The notes beneath the pieces were generated by a model. That model ran no database searches. It saw only the letters and a list, made by a program, of their open reading frames with translations, and was not told where the DNA came from. Of a DNA stretch of 64,000 nt, positions 9,197 through 17,429 are shown piece by piece. The stretch's first letter is position 1; the number at the start of each line of letters is the position of its first letter. The translations under genes were made by a program, and so were the position numbers. This stretch comes from Fimbriimonadia bacterium (GTDB lineage: Bacteria > Armatimonadota > Fimbriimonadia > Fimbriimonadales > JABRVX01), in assembly GCA_039961735.1 (NCBI GenBank), contig JABRVX010000003.1:1-64000 (forward strand), written 5' to 3'.

Positions 9197-9589
9197 ATGT
9201 CACGTTCTTCACTCTCTCTTGCCGTCGCAGTGATTTTGAGCGTCACCGTGTTGGGTGTGTTTTCCACTCATCAGTGGCATGGCCCCGTCGGCACGCTGCA
9301 GCGCTACTTGCTTGCGGCGATGGAAGGCGACGGAGCAACGATGGAAAGGCTCGAGTACCCGCCGACTTCGCTCTTCCGCACCCGCTTGATGCACGGCTAC
9401 CGGGGAGCCCGCAATGTGAACATCCGAGCCGAAAGACAGGTAGGCGAGTACAGAGTGTGGATCAACACGGAGATCTATAATCCGCGCTATCGGCAGATAA
9501 TCGTTATGTCTTGGGTGATGATCAGAACGCCGGAAGGCTGGAAGGTGGATATCCCGAAAACGATCCAGGTGAACCCATGGGCGCGGTGA
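9197..9589 (+). CDS. Membrane-anchored NTF2-like hypothetical protein
   Basis: The protein has 130 residues. One N-terminal hydrophobic segment (SLAVAVILSVTVLGVFS) is followed by a small alpha+beta domain with GPVGTLQRYLLAAMEGD and a terminal WKVDIPKTI. This pattern recalls Lumazine-binding/NTF2-like domains in which a helix bearing an acidic residue precedes a cone-shaped sheet. It overlaps the next gene by 13 bp; that product has the same layout (SPVSAVNEFLTALRVRD, WKVDVTRLV), so the two are probably tandem paralogues. No ribosome site is strong at ATG 9197. The function is unknown; a periplasmic or outer-face location is inferred. Confidence 0.6.
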   Translation: MSRSSLSLAVAVILSVTVLGVFSTHQWHGPVGTLQRYLLAAMEGDGATMERLEYPPTSLFRTRLMHGYRGARNVNIRAERQVGEYRVWINTEIYNPRYRQIIVMSWVMIRTPEGWKVDIPKTIQVNPWAR

Positions 9590-10026
9590 TCCGAAGGCGA
9601 CTCAAGTGGACGACCGTGGTCGGATGGGTTGTCGCGCTGGCTATGATAGCCGCGATCGTACTGCTGATCTTCACTATCGGCAACTCACCGGTCTCGGCAG
9701 TCAACGAGTTCCTTACCGCCCTACGCGTGCGTGACGTGAATCGGCTCTCCGCGGTCACCTGGCTTCCAGAAGGCAGCCCGCCTGCGGAGGAGCAATGGCG
9801 CGAGATCTTTGCCGAGGTAAAGCCGTTGCCCATCTCGCACGTAGAGGAGCCGCTCATGGCTTCCATCACCGGAGACACTGCGCTGGTGAAGATGCTGGTG
9901 CGTATTCACGACCGCACGCCGCCGCAGGAGAGAGAAATCCAGTTCTTCGTGCGACGCGTGAACGGCAAGTGGAAGGTAGACGTGACGCGACTCGTCCGCG
10001 ACCCCTTCGAAAAACTGCCTCTCTAG
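9577..10026 (+). CDS. Membrane-anchored NTF2-like hypothetical protein
   Basis: The protein has 149 residues from ATG 9577, with AGGTGA 6 nt upstream; the same frame is open further upstream, but that part overlaps the preceding gene in shadow. A single transmembrane helix (VVGWVVALAMIAAIVLLIFTI) leads into a domain of about 115 residues. Its helix NEFLTALRVRDVNRL and final strand WKVDVTRL match the preceding protein. Translation is probably coupled to that gene. No catalytic residues can be assigned and I do not know the function. Confidence 0.6.
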   Translation: MGAVIRRRLKWTTVVGWVVALAMIAAIVLLIFTIGNSPVSAVNEFLTALRVRDVNRLSAVTWLPEGSPPAEEQWREIFAEVKPLPISHVEEPLMASITGDTALVKMLVRIHDRTPPQEREIQFFVRRVNGKWKVDVTRLVRDPFEKLPL

Positions 10027-10177
10027 CGGGTTCAGCCTCAGCCCCGTCCCGAGCTCGCGCAAATCCGGCAATGCCAGCCGGCGGATGCCCGAACTTTCCG
10101 ACCCCATCGAACCGAATATTTAATGGAGCGCAATGAAGCGCCCCGGAGCGGTTCCCCAAGGCGCGGGGATGCCGAAT

Positions 10178-10197
10178 CACGGAATCCGTGTTAGAAT
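10178..10197 (+). promoter_or_regulatory. Palindromic operator and -10 of the structured RNA
   Basis: CACGGA-A-TCCGTG (10178-10190) is a perfect 6-bp palindrome. It lies immediately before TAGAAT (10192-10197), a good -10 hexamer, where a repressor would block polymerase. No convincing -35 is seen. The predicted start is near 10204. Confidence 0.45.
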
Positions 10198-10203
10198 GAT
10201 ATG

Positions 10204-10439
10204 GAGGTGACGGAAGGATAGAAGAGACGCTGAACAACTTGGTCGCCGGCTTCGGCGAGAATGTCGAATAGCTCCGAGGAGCGACTTCGATAGGCCAACA
10301 AGTGGTGCAGGGGATCCCAACGACGGGGGAACCGTAGGTACTGCAAAGACAGTGGAGCTTCTATCGCTCCGTGGCGACCCGCCAAGCCGGCGACCAGACC
10401 ACAATCGCGGCTTGCATCCGACCCAGGTGGTCGGTTTTT
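10204..10439 (+). ncRNA. Structured non-coding RNA, 6S-like long hairpin
   Basis: No open frame fits this stretch, yet its two halves are strongly complementary. Bases 10240-10252 pair perfectly over 13 bp with 10384-10396. The pairing continues inward as 10254-10257 with 10380-10383, 10263-10266 with 10375-10378, 10278-10284 with 10364-10370, and 10306-10310 with 10341-10345, leaving an open internal bubble and an apical loop. A rho-independent terminator follows: CCGACC (10418-10423), loop CAGGT, GGTCGG (10429-10434), TTTTT. The next gene, hemW, is on the opposite strand, so this is a free RNA and not a leader. The shape and length resemble 6S RNA, but identity is inferred. No tmRNA tag, RNase P core or SRP GGAAGGAAGC motif is present. 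Confidence 0.65.
10418..10439 (+). terminator. Intrinsic terminator of the structured RNA
   Basis: A 6-bp GC-rich stem CCGACC/GGTCGG with a 5-nt loop is followed by TTTTT on the plus strand. It lies 16 bp before the converging stop codon of hemW. Confidence 0.75.
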
Positions 10440-10454
10440 CGCTTTCTGCACACC

Positions 10455-11582
10455 TCACGGCAGCAGACGCATGGTCACCGAGTCGTGAAACTTCAGTCCC
10501 TCGCGCGTGAGGCGCACACTGCACTCGTCGACCTCCACCCAGCCCTTTTCTTTCAGATCGTTAAGAGCTGAAGCGAGCCGCGCTCTCGAATCGGGGACAC
10601 GGCTTTCCAATCGCTCGAAGGGTACGCCCTCTATCACGCGAAGCCCGACCATCAGCGTCTCCGCGAGCCACAGGTCCTCGCCCACCTTCTCGCGCTCCTC
10701 GACGTGGTCCCGAGCCTGTAGAACTGCAGCCGCATAACGCGCAGGGCTCCGCAAGTTCTTGCGCCTTTCGCCATCGAGATACGAGACCGCTCCCGGGCCG
10801 AACCCTGCGTAGGGCTCGTTGCGCCAGTACGACAGGTTGTGCTCGCACTCCCGACCGGGCTTCGCGTAGTTGGAGATCTCGTATCTCCTTAGGCCAGCAG
10901 CCGCACATAGCCTCTCGGCTTCCTCTTGCATCGCAATCTGCACGTCCTCGTCGGGAAGGTCGAGTAGACCATGCCGGTCCAGTGCGGCGAAGCGGGTGCC
11001 AGGCTCAATGGTGAGGCAGTAAAGTGACAGGTGCTCGGGCTCGAACGCCAGTGCGGCCTTTACACTCTCGATCCAGCGGCCCAACGTCTGACCAGGCAGC
11101 GCATACATCAGATCGAGACTCAGATTGCCAAAGCCGGCACGGCGAGCAGCACACACGGCTCGCGATATCTCGCTCGACGAGTGCACCCGCCCCAAGGTAC
11201 GAAGCTCGTGATCGTGGAAGCTCTGCGCGCCGATGCTGATCCGGTTGAAACCCATCGCCCGAAGTGCCGTAAAGCGCTCGGCGTCAACTGTGCCCGGATT
11301 CGCTTCTGCCGTGATCTCTGCCTCGGTCGTGATGTCGAACGTGCTGGTCAATGCAGAAAACAGCCGCTCCAGCCGCTCCACCGAGAGAAACGTTGGCGTG
11401 CCCCCACCGAAGAAAACCGTCCCGACCCGCGCCCCTCTCATCTCCGAGCGGCGAATCTCCAGTTCGCAGGCGCGGGTGAATGTCTCGTGTTCCTCCTCCG
11501 GCCGAGCGTACGAGTTGAAGTCGCAGTACGGACACTTCGACGGACAGAAAGGCGTGTGAACGTAAACGGCCAGTTCCCCCAC
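10455..11582 (-). CDS. hemW: Radical SAM haem chaperone HemW
   Basis: The protein has 375 residues from GTG 11582 (MGELAVYVHTPFC); the frame is open further upstream, but that part is not HemW-like and would overlap the divergent amidohydrolase. The radical SAM cluster motif is CPSKCPYC near residues 12-19. GGGTPTFLS and NPGTVD follow, and the C-terminal HemN-type domain ends the protein. The motif CxxxCxxC followed by D-F rather than the CxxxCxxCxC of true coproporphyrinogen dehydrogenase points to HemW, which transfers haem to respiratory enzymes. It is divergent from the M20 peptidase gene, with about 110 bp between. Confidence 0.9.
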   Translation of the reverse strand: MGELAVYVHTPFCPSKCPYCDFNSYARPEEEHETFTRACELEIRRSEMRGARVGTVFFGGGTPTFLSVERLERLFSALTSTFDITTEAEITAEANPGTVDAERFTALRAMGFNRISIGAQSFHDHELRTLGRVHSSSEISRAVCAARRAGFGNLSLDLMYALPGQTLGRWIESVKAALAFEPEHLSLYCLTIEPGTRFAALDRHGLLDLPDEDVQIAMQEEAERLCAAAGLRRYEISNYAKPGRECEHNLSYWRNEPYAGFGPGAVSYLDGERRKNLRSPARYAAAVLQARDHVEEREKVGEDLWLAETLMVGLRVIEGVPFERLESRVPDSRARLASALNDLKEKGWVEVDECSVRLTREGLKFHDSVTMRLLP

Positions 11583-11694
11583 GAATCGACTGTACCTGCG
11601 GCGAAGCGGCGCGATCTGCTCACGGTATCCTATGTCCGCACCGCATCCGAAGTCTTCGTCTGCGGCGCCGACGAGACACGGGAGGCTCCAAAAG

Positions 11695-12852
11695 ATGCAA
11701 CCCGACCTAACCGACCGAATCCAGAAACTGACGCCGGACTTGATTGATCTCCGGCGCGATCTGCACGCACACCCCGAGATCGCATTCGACCTACCGCGGA
11801 CTTCGGGCATCGTCGCAGAACGGCTCCAGTCGCTCGGCCTACAGACCAAGACTGGCGTAGGCGGATGCGGCGTCACGGCCCTCATACCATCCGACGGCGG
11901 CGGGCCCACCATCGCACTGCGCGCAGACATGGACGCTCTCCCGATGGAAGAAGAAACCGGGCTTCCCTACGCATCACAGATAGCTGGGGCGATGCATGCG
12001 TGTGGTCATGACGGTCACACCACCATGCTGCTTGGAGCGGCATCGGTGCTTTCGGACCTACGAGAGCGACTTCCGGGGCCGGTGCTTCTCATCTTCCAGC
12101 CCGCCGAAGAGATCGTGCGCGGAGCCGACGCCATGATTCATGACGGAGCGCTGGACGATCCTCGCCCCGCAGCGATCTTCGGGCTGCATGGTTGGCCCGG
12201 CATCCCGGTGGGCACCGTCGGTCTGCGAGAAGGCCCGCTCATGGCCTCGGCAGACACATGGGATGCCGTAATCCGGGGCAAGGGGGGTCATGCGGCACAT
12301 CCGGAAGGCACGAGCGACCCCATCGTCGCCGCCGCGCACTCGATCACGGCGTGGCAGACCATCGCCTCGCGCCGTACCCCTGCCGTCGCCTCCGTAGTCC
12401 TTACCGTTACGCGCATAGAGGCGGGAAGCGCCTACAACATCATTCCGCCAGAGGCACGCCTGTCCGGCACTTTCCGCACCCTGTCCGCGGAGATGCGTGA
12501 GCGCGTTCCGCAGCTGATGACCGAGATCGGATCCAACATATGCCGAGCCTTGGGCTGCTCCTTGGAGCTTACGGTTACGCCAGGCACCACGGTTACTGTC
12601 AACCATGGCGGTCTGGCACGGCACGTAGCGACGGTGCTGGGCGAGGATCGCGTGCGTTGGGTGGATGCACCTTCGATGGGAGGCGAAGACTTCGGCCGCT
12701 TTGCCGAAGTAGTACCCGGTTGCTTCCTTTGGCTCGGCCTAGGAGACCGCCCATTCTGTCACCACCCTGGCTTCGATTTCGCAGACGAAGCTCTGCCGGT
12801 CGGTGTCGAAGTGCTGTGCCGGCTCGCACTTCACCCACTCCCTCCGCTGTGA
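11695..12852 (+). CDS. M20-family amidohydrolase (N-acyl amino acid hydrolase type)
   Basis: The protein has 385 residues from ATG 11695, with GGGAGG about 9 nt upstream. Metal-binding and catalytic signatures of the M20D group are complete: RADMDALPMEE, MHACGHDGHTT, FQPAEE, GLHGWP and a final MGGEDFGRF. The lid/dimerisation domain begins at GKGGHAAHPEG. Family members hydrolyse N-acyl or N-carbamoyl amino acids, hippurate or indole-3-acetyl conjugates in the cytoplasm with a dinuclear metal centre; the exact substrate is not readable. It overlaps the nucleotidyltransferase gene by 4 bp (GTGA), so the two are cotranscribed. Confidence 0.88.
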   Translation: MQPDLTDRIQKLTPDLIDLRRDLHAHPEIAFDLPRTSGIVAERLQSLGLQTKTGVGGCGVTALIPSDGGGPTIALRADMDALPMEEETGLPYASQIAGAMHACGHDGHTTMLLGAASVLSDLRERLPGPVLLIFQPAEEIVRGADAMIHDGALDDPRPAAIFGLHGWPGIPVGTVGLREGPLMASADTWDAVIRGKGGHAAHPEGTSDPIVAAAHSITAWQTIASRRTPAVASVVLTVTRIEAGSAYNIIPPEARLSGTFRTLSAEMRERVPQLMTEIGSNICRALGCSLELTVTPGTTVTVNHGGLARHVATVLGEDRVRWVDAPSMGGEDFGRFAEVVPGCFLWLGLGDRPFCHHPGFDFADEALPVGVEVLCRLALHPLPPL

Positions 12853-13610
12853 ACGCCGTCGTCGTCGCGGGTGGGTTCGCTTCTCGGGACCTCGCTGACG
12901 TCGCCGGTGAGCATCGAAAAGGGCTGATCCGCCTCGGCGGCCGCGAGGCGCTCTACTACGTTCTCGAGGCCCTTCAGGGTTCGCGGGGCGTGGACAAGAT
13001 AGCTCTGGTCGGCCCAGAAGAGATGGAATCGCTTGCCAACGGGGTGACCTTCGTCGCCGAAGGAACGAACGTTTCGCAAAACATCCTGCGTGGCATCGGC
13101 GCACTCGGCATGGAGGAAGTAACCGAGCCCGTGCTCGTAATCCCCTCCGACTTACCACTATTGCGGTCGGAAGACATCGAGGGTTTCCTGGCTCGCCTTC
13201 CAAGCGGGTTGGGAGCCGCGGCGTCTTTCGTACGGCGGGAACGCGTCGAACGAGAACAACCCGGGGCGCCTTATACCTACATCAAGGTGCGAGAGGGCCA
13301 GTTTGCCACAGGTGGCATCACGATGGTCACGCCTGCAGTGGCGAGATGCCTGGCGGACCTGATTCAGCAGCTGCACGAGTCGCGCAAGTCACAGCTTCGC
13401 GTGGCACTGATGTGTGGGCTCGGACTGCTCGTTCGATTCCGGCTGGGCCGTCTGCGGATTGACGAAGGTGTACGAGCTGTACGCCGACTCGTCGGAGAAG
13501 ACGTCTGGGTCGATCTCGACGCGTCGCCCCGCACTTCGCTCGACTTGGACGGACCAGAGGACTACCTATACTTACGCGACAACTGGGATCGCCTCCGGTC
13601 TCCTCAGTAA
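12849..13610 (+). CDS. MobA-like nucleotidyltransferase
   Basis: The protein has 253 residues from GTG 12849, inside the stop codon of the preceding gene. It has a Rossmann-like NTP-transferase fold, opening with NAVVVAGGFASRDLADVAGE. Here the usual GG(x)GTR loop is degenerate. A later IPSDLPLL corresponds to the metal-binding D-P-L motif. The closest broad families are MobA-like and CoxG/2-phospholactate guanylyltransferase-like NTP transferases. The acceptor cannot be told from sequence. Its stop overlaps the converging URO-D gene by 7 bp. Confidence 0.7.
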   Translation: MNAVVVAGGFASRDLADVAGEHRKGLIRLGGREALYYVLEALQGSRGVDKIALVGPEEMESLANGVTFVAEGTNVSQNILRGIGALGMEEVTEPVLVIPSDLPLLRSEDIEGFLARLPSGLGAAASFVRRERVEREQPGAPYTYIKVREGQFATGGITMVTPAVARCLADLIQQLHESRKSQLRVALMCGLGLLVRFRLGRLRIDEGVRAVRRLVGEDVWVDLDASPRTSLDLDGPEDYLYLRDNWDRLRSPQ

Positions 13611-14683
13611 GTCCAGTTCTGCCGGAAGACGTCGAGCGCGTACCGATACGTGTCGTATCGGATGTTCGGCGGGATGGAGTGATCCGAGTGGAAGAAGTAG
13701 GGGACCCGCATCTCTCGCATTGCCCGCACCTTCGTAAGTACCTCGGCTTCGACGCGTGTCTTGTCGTTCGTGGTCAGCTCGACCACGTTAATGTTGCCCA
13801 TGAACGCAAGGCGGTCGCCGTATTCCCGAGCGAGTTCCACCACGTCACATCCAGCCTTAGCCTCCATTGGCTGAAGGCAGTCGTACCCGGCTTCAATGAT
13901 GATGGGAACTGCCTGCCGTACATCCCCGCACGAGTGAAGGATGACGGGCAGGCCGTACTCCTTGAGGAACCCAACCAGTTCGCGCTCGTAGGGCAGAATC
14001 AGCTCACGGAGTGTAGCAGGTGAGCAGAACAAACCGTTGCTGAAGCCGAGGTCCTCGTAGATGAACATCCCGTCCGGAAGGCCCGCCTCGCGGAACAGGT
14101 AGTCGAAGTGCAGCCGGTAATGTTCCAGATACACCTGACAAAAGTCACGGATCAGGTCGGGCTCTAACAGGAGTGCGGGAAGGAAGTTCTGGTCGCCCAT
14201 CGTGGCGCGAAGCAACTCGAACACGAATAGTTGACCGTACACCGTGAAGCGTCCCTTTTCTCGTGCCGATGCGAGCCGCTTGCGTACCTCCTCGATGTCA
14301 CCCAGACGGCTGGGGTCTAAGGTAAGCAACGGCTCTCGGTACCGCTTCCAGGTGTCCCAGTCGGTAACGGCGAAGTCGACGTGCTCTGGAGTCCCGGACT
14401 TGCCCTTCCAATAGCGCAGCGTCGCCCCCCGACCGTCCCTCCGGAGGATCCACTCGTCGGTCTCCTCTAAGGTCTCCGTGGTACCGTGAAAGGGCTCGGT
14501 GTTGAACCAGCCGCCACAGTTCTCGATGTCGTAGTCGAAAACGTCCTCAGGGGCGGCCCCTTCGGGATAGCCCTGGCTGGGCCATGCGTCCCGCAGCGTC
14601 TCTTCCCACCAGTGCTCATACACTCCCATGCGTTCAGAGATCTCGTGTCGCAGAAGGGCTTGTACGACTTCTCTCGGTTGCAT
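13604..14683 (-). CDS. URO-D-family (uroporphyrinogen decarboxylase-like) protein
   Basis: The protein has 359 residues from ATG 14683, with GGGAG 7 nt upstream. Conserved URO-D barrel features include FELLRATMGD, MFIYEDLGFSNG, LPVILHSCGDVR and FMGNINVVEL. The short HSCGDV loop and absence of the N-terminal RQAGR motif of genuine HemE suggest the methyltransferase-like branch (MtaA/CmuA-related or of unknown function), common near sugar-degradation genes. It is divergent from the GH116 gene, with 86 bp between. Confidence 0.75.
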   Translation of the reverse strand: MQPREVVQALLRHEISERMGVYEHWWEETLRDAWPSQGYPEGAAPEDVFDYDIENCGGWFNTEPFHGTTETLEETDEWILRRDGRGATLRYWKGKSGTPEHVDFAVTDWDTWKRYREPLLTLDPSRLGDIEEVRKRLASAREKGRFTVYGQLFVFELLRATMGDQNFLPALLLEPDLIRDFCQVYLEHYRLHFDYLFREAGLPDGMFIYEDLGFSNGLFCSPATLRELILPYERELVGFLKEYGLPVILHSCGDVRQAVPIIIEAGYDCLQPMEAKAGCDVVELAREYGDRLAFMGNINVVELTTNDKTRVEAEVLTKVRAMREMRVPYFFHSDHSIPPNIRYDTYRYALDVFRQNWTY

Positions 14684-14769
14684 AAGGATCTCCCGGTGCG
14701 AACAGGTGTCGGCAGGGATTTCTGGGTCGGCAGGCGAACTCCTGTTCATCCCTCTTGTTGGAGGCCCAC

Positions 14770-17424
14770 GTGCCCAAAGGACGCCTGAATCTCGCCACGT
14801 GGATCCGCACACTCACGGAGCGGACTGTGCCGCGCGAGTACACGGGAGAAGACCTGCGTTGCGTCGCCATGCCGCTTGGTGGCATCGGCACTGGCAGCAT
14901 CGCTATCTGCGGAGACGGTAGTCTGCGTCAGTGGCAGGTAGTGAACCAGGTCAACCACATCGCTTGCGTGCCCGATTCCTTCTTCGCTGTGTGGGCTCGA
15001 CAGCGTGGCATGGAACCGGTGGCGAAGCTGCTGCAATCGGCGGCCTTTGCAGAGAATGGCTTCGATCCCGCCCCGGCGGTCAGCGACCACTATGTGCCTC
15101 CGACCCTGGTCCGCCGACTCCGCCGCCTGCCCTGCGTGGAAGAGACCCGGTTTGCAGGCGAGTACCCCATCGCCCGCCTCACTTACCTGGACCATGCGCT
15201 GCCCGTTGACGTTTCCATGGAGGCGTTCAGCCCGTTCAAGCCGTTCGACGCAGAAGCATCGGGAATCCCCGCCATCCTGTTCACCTTTCGCGTGAAGAAC
15301 CGTACCAAGGACCGCGTAGCGGCAGCGATCATGGCTGGCCTGCAGAACTTCGTCGGTTGGGATGGTGTAAGCCTGATGAGCGGCGTGCAGAACCCTGGAT
15401 ATGGCGGCAATCAGAACATACTGCACCGTACGGCAGGGTGCTACACCCTGGAGATGGTGTCGTCGCGCCTACAAGATGACCACCCGCACTGGGGGGAGCT
15501 GGCGTTGGCAGCCCTTGCAGACGATGTTAGCGCCCTGCCCCAGTGGGACGACATCGAACAGATGTGGCACGACTTTCAGCCCGACGGCGCCTTCCCCGCG
15601 GTTTCCGGCATCTCTCCGAGCGCACCCTGGCGCACATGGAACGGATCACTCGCGGCGAAGTTCGAACTGCAGCCGCAAGAAGTGCACGAGGTCACCTTCG
15701 TGCTGGCATGGTACTTCCCGAACCGCATGGTGAACTGGCGTCAGCCTGCAGGCATCGTACGAGACGAGAAGAGCCGCTTCTGGCTCGGGAACTACTACAA
15801 CCGATTCGGCTCGGTGGCCGCGGTCGTGCATCACGTGCGTGAGAACTTCGGTCGCATGCGTGAGGACGCTAGGCGGTTCGTCGAGACGATGTACCAATCG
15901 TGTCACCCCTATTGGTTGCTCGACGCTGTCACCGCAAACATCGTTCCCGTCCGGACGAACATCTGCCTGCGAACCCAGAAGGGCGAGTTCTTCGGTTTCG
16001 AGGGAGGGTGCGGCGCGTCCACCGATAGCATGAGATCGGTGGGTGGATGCTGCCCACTGAATTGCACCCATGTGTGGAACTACGTACTGACAGTTGGGAG
16101 GCTATGGCCGGAACTCGAGCTCTCCATGCGTCGCACGGATTGGCTCGTCAACCAGCACCCCACCGGATACCTGCCTCATCGAACCCCACTGCCAGAGTAC
16201 CTACCACGGCTGTGGGATATGCCCATCGGTGGACCACCCAATCCCGCACTGGACGGCTTGTTCGGAGCCGTGCTGAAAACGCTACTCGTGTATCAATCCA
16301 CTGGAGACAAGAGCATACTGGAGACGCTCGTGCCACGAGTGTTCCTCGCGATGGACTACGTGATGGAAAAGCACGACACCGACGGGGACGGTGTCCTGAA
16401 AGGCGAGCAGCCAAATACCTACGACATCCACATCTATGGACCTAACACCTTCATCGGCTCGCTGTATCTGGCTGCCCTCTTGGCGGCTGCCAAGCTGGCA
16501 GAGGCGACGGGGGAGAACAAGCGTGCGGCACGATATCGAGACCGTTCGGAGAAGGGGTCCAAGGGCTACGATACGTTGTGCTGGAACGGCTCCTACTATA
16601 TCCAGGTAGTGGACCTCGAGGAACACCCAGAGTATCAGTATGCAGAAGGCTGCGCATCCGATCAACTACTGGGTCAGTGGTGGGCACACATCTTGGGACT
16701 GGGTTACGTGTTGCCGCAAGAGCACGTACGAAGTGCACTCAAAAGCATCTTCGAACGAAACTTCCGCGACGGGTTCGAGGGCTTCGTTCAGGAGCCGAGA
16801 GTGTTCGCGTCGCCGAACGATCGTGGTCTGCTCGTGGCATCGTACGAACCTGGGAAGCGACCGAAGGTGCCGCTGCTCTACTCGGACGAGGTGTGGACCG
16901 GTATCGAGTATGCAGTCGCCGCGCTAATGCTACACGAAGGACTGACGACCGAGGGCCTCGCAATCGTGAAGGCCGCCCGCGATCGCTACGATGGGTACGA
17001 ACGCAATCCCTGGAACGAGGTCGAGTGCGGCGACCACTATGTACGACCGATGAGTAGCTGGTCGCTCCTAGACCTGACGTCTGGTGTGGTATACGACGCG
17101 CACGAAGCGCGAATCCGCTTCCGGCCAACCTACCAGCGGGAGGAGTTCTGCGGCTTCTTCACGGCAGGCAGGTCCTACGGCTTGTACCGTCAAACACTCA
17201 AGCCCAACCGGCTGGACGCAGCCATCGAGGTGGCCGATGGCGAGCTCGCGTTAGAGGAGATCGTCCTGGAGGTGCCTGGTCAGAAACACGCGGGTGAAGT
17301 GTTGCTGGATGAAACGCCATGTGCCGCCAAGATGACACGTGAAGGGGATGATGTGCGAGTCAAGCTCTCCTCGCGCTGGTCGCTCGCTGGAGGGCAAACA
17401 CTAACACTCCGCCTCTCGACCTAG
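14770..17424 (+). CDS. GH116 family glycoside hydrolase (GBA2-type)
   Basis: The protein has 884 residues from GTG 14770, chosen because GGAGG lies 5 nt upstream; TTG 14755 is also in frame. The N-terminal beta-sandwich (GBA2_N) begins at MPLGGIGTGSIAICGDGS. The (alpha/alpha)6 barrel (DUF608) has CPLNCTHVWNY and GEQPNTYDIHIYGPNTF; the Asp of NTYD corresponds to a catalytic position in this family. There is no signal peptide, so it is probably cytoplasmic. GH116 enzymes cleave beta-glucosides or beta-xylosides from lipids or oligosaccharides; the substrate here is not known. Confidence 0.85.
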   Translation: MPKGRLNLATWIRTLTERTVPREYTGEDLRCVAMPLGGIGTGSIAICGDGSLRQWQVVNQVNHIACVPDSFFAVWARQRGMEPVAKLLQSAAFAENGFDPAPAVSDHYVPPTLVRRLRRLPCVEETRFAGEYPIARLTYLDHALPVDVSMEAFSPFKPFDAEASGIPAILFTFRVKNRTKDRVAAAIMAGLQNFVGWDGVSLMSGVQNPGYGGNQNILHRTAGCYTLEMVSSRLQDDHPHWGELALAALADDVSALPQWDDIEQMWHDFQPDGAFPAVSGISPSAPWRTWNGSLAAKFELQPQEVHEVTFVLAWYFPNRMVNWRQPAGIVRDEKSRFWLGNYYNRFGSVAAVVHHVRENFGRMREDARRFVETMYQSCHPYWLLDAVTANIVPVRTNICLRTQKGEFFGFEGGCGASTDSMRSVGGCCPLNCTHVWNYVLTVGRLWPELELSMRRTDWLVNQHPTGYLPHRTPLPEYLPRLWDMPIGGPPNPALDGLFGAVLKTLLVYQSTGDKSILETLVPRVFLAMDYVMEKHDTDGDGVLKGEQPNTYDIHIYGPNTFIGSLYLAALLAAAKLAEATGENKRAARYRDRSEKGSKGYDTLCWNGSYYIQVVDLEEHPEYQYAEGCASDQLLGQWWAHILGLGYVLPQEHVRSALKSIFERNFRDGFEGFVQEPRVFASPNDRGLLVASYEPGKRPKVPLLYSDEVWTGIEYAVAALMLHEGLTTEGLAIVKAARDRYDGYERNPWNEVECGDHYVRPMSSWSLLDLTSGVVYDAHEARIRFRPTYQREEFCGFFTAGRSYGLYRQTLKPNRLDAAIEVADGELALEEIVLEVPGQKHAGEVLLDETPCAAKMTREGDDVRVKLSSRWSLAGGQTLTLRLST

Positions 17425-17429
17425 CATTG

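Noticed and set aside
10204-10439. tmRNA, RNase P RNA, SRP RNA or T-box
   Set aside because: No tRNA-like ends, no tag peptide, no RNase P core sequence, no SRP GGAAGGAAGC, no T-box TGGNACCGCG. Only the 6S-like shape fits.
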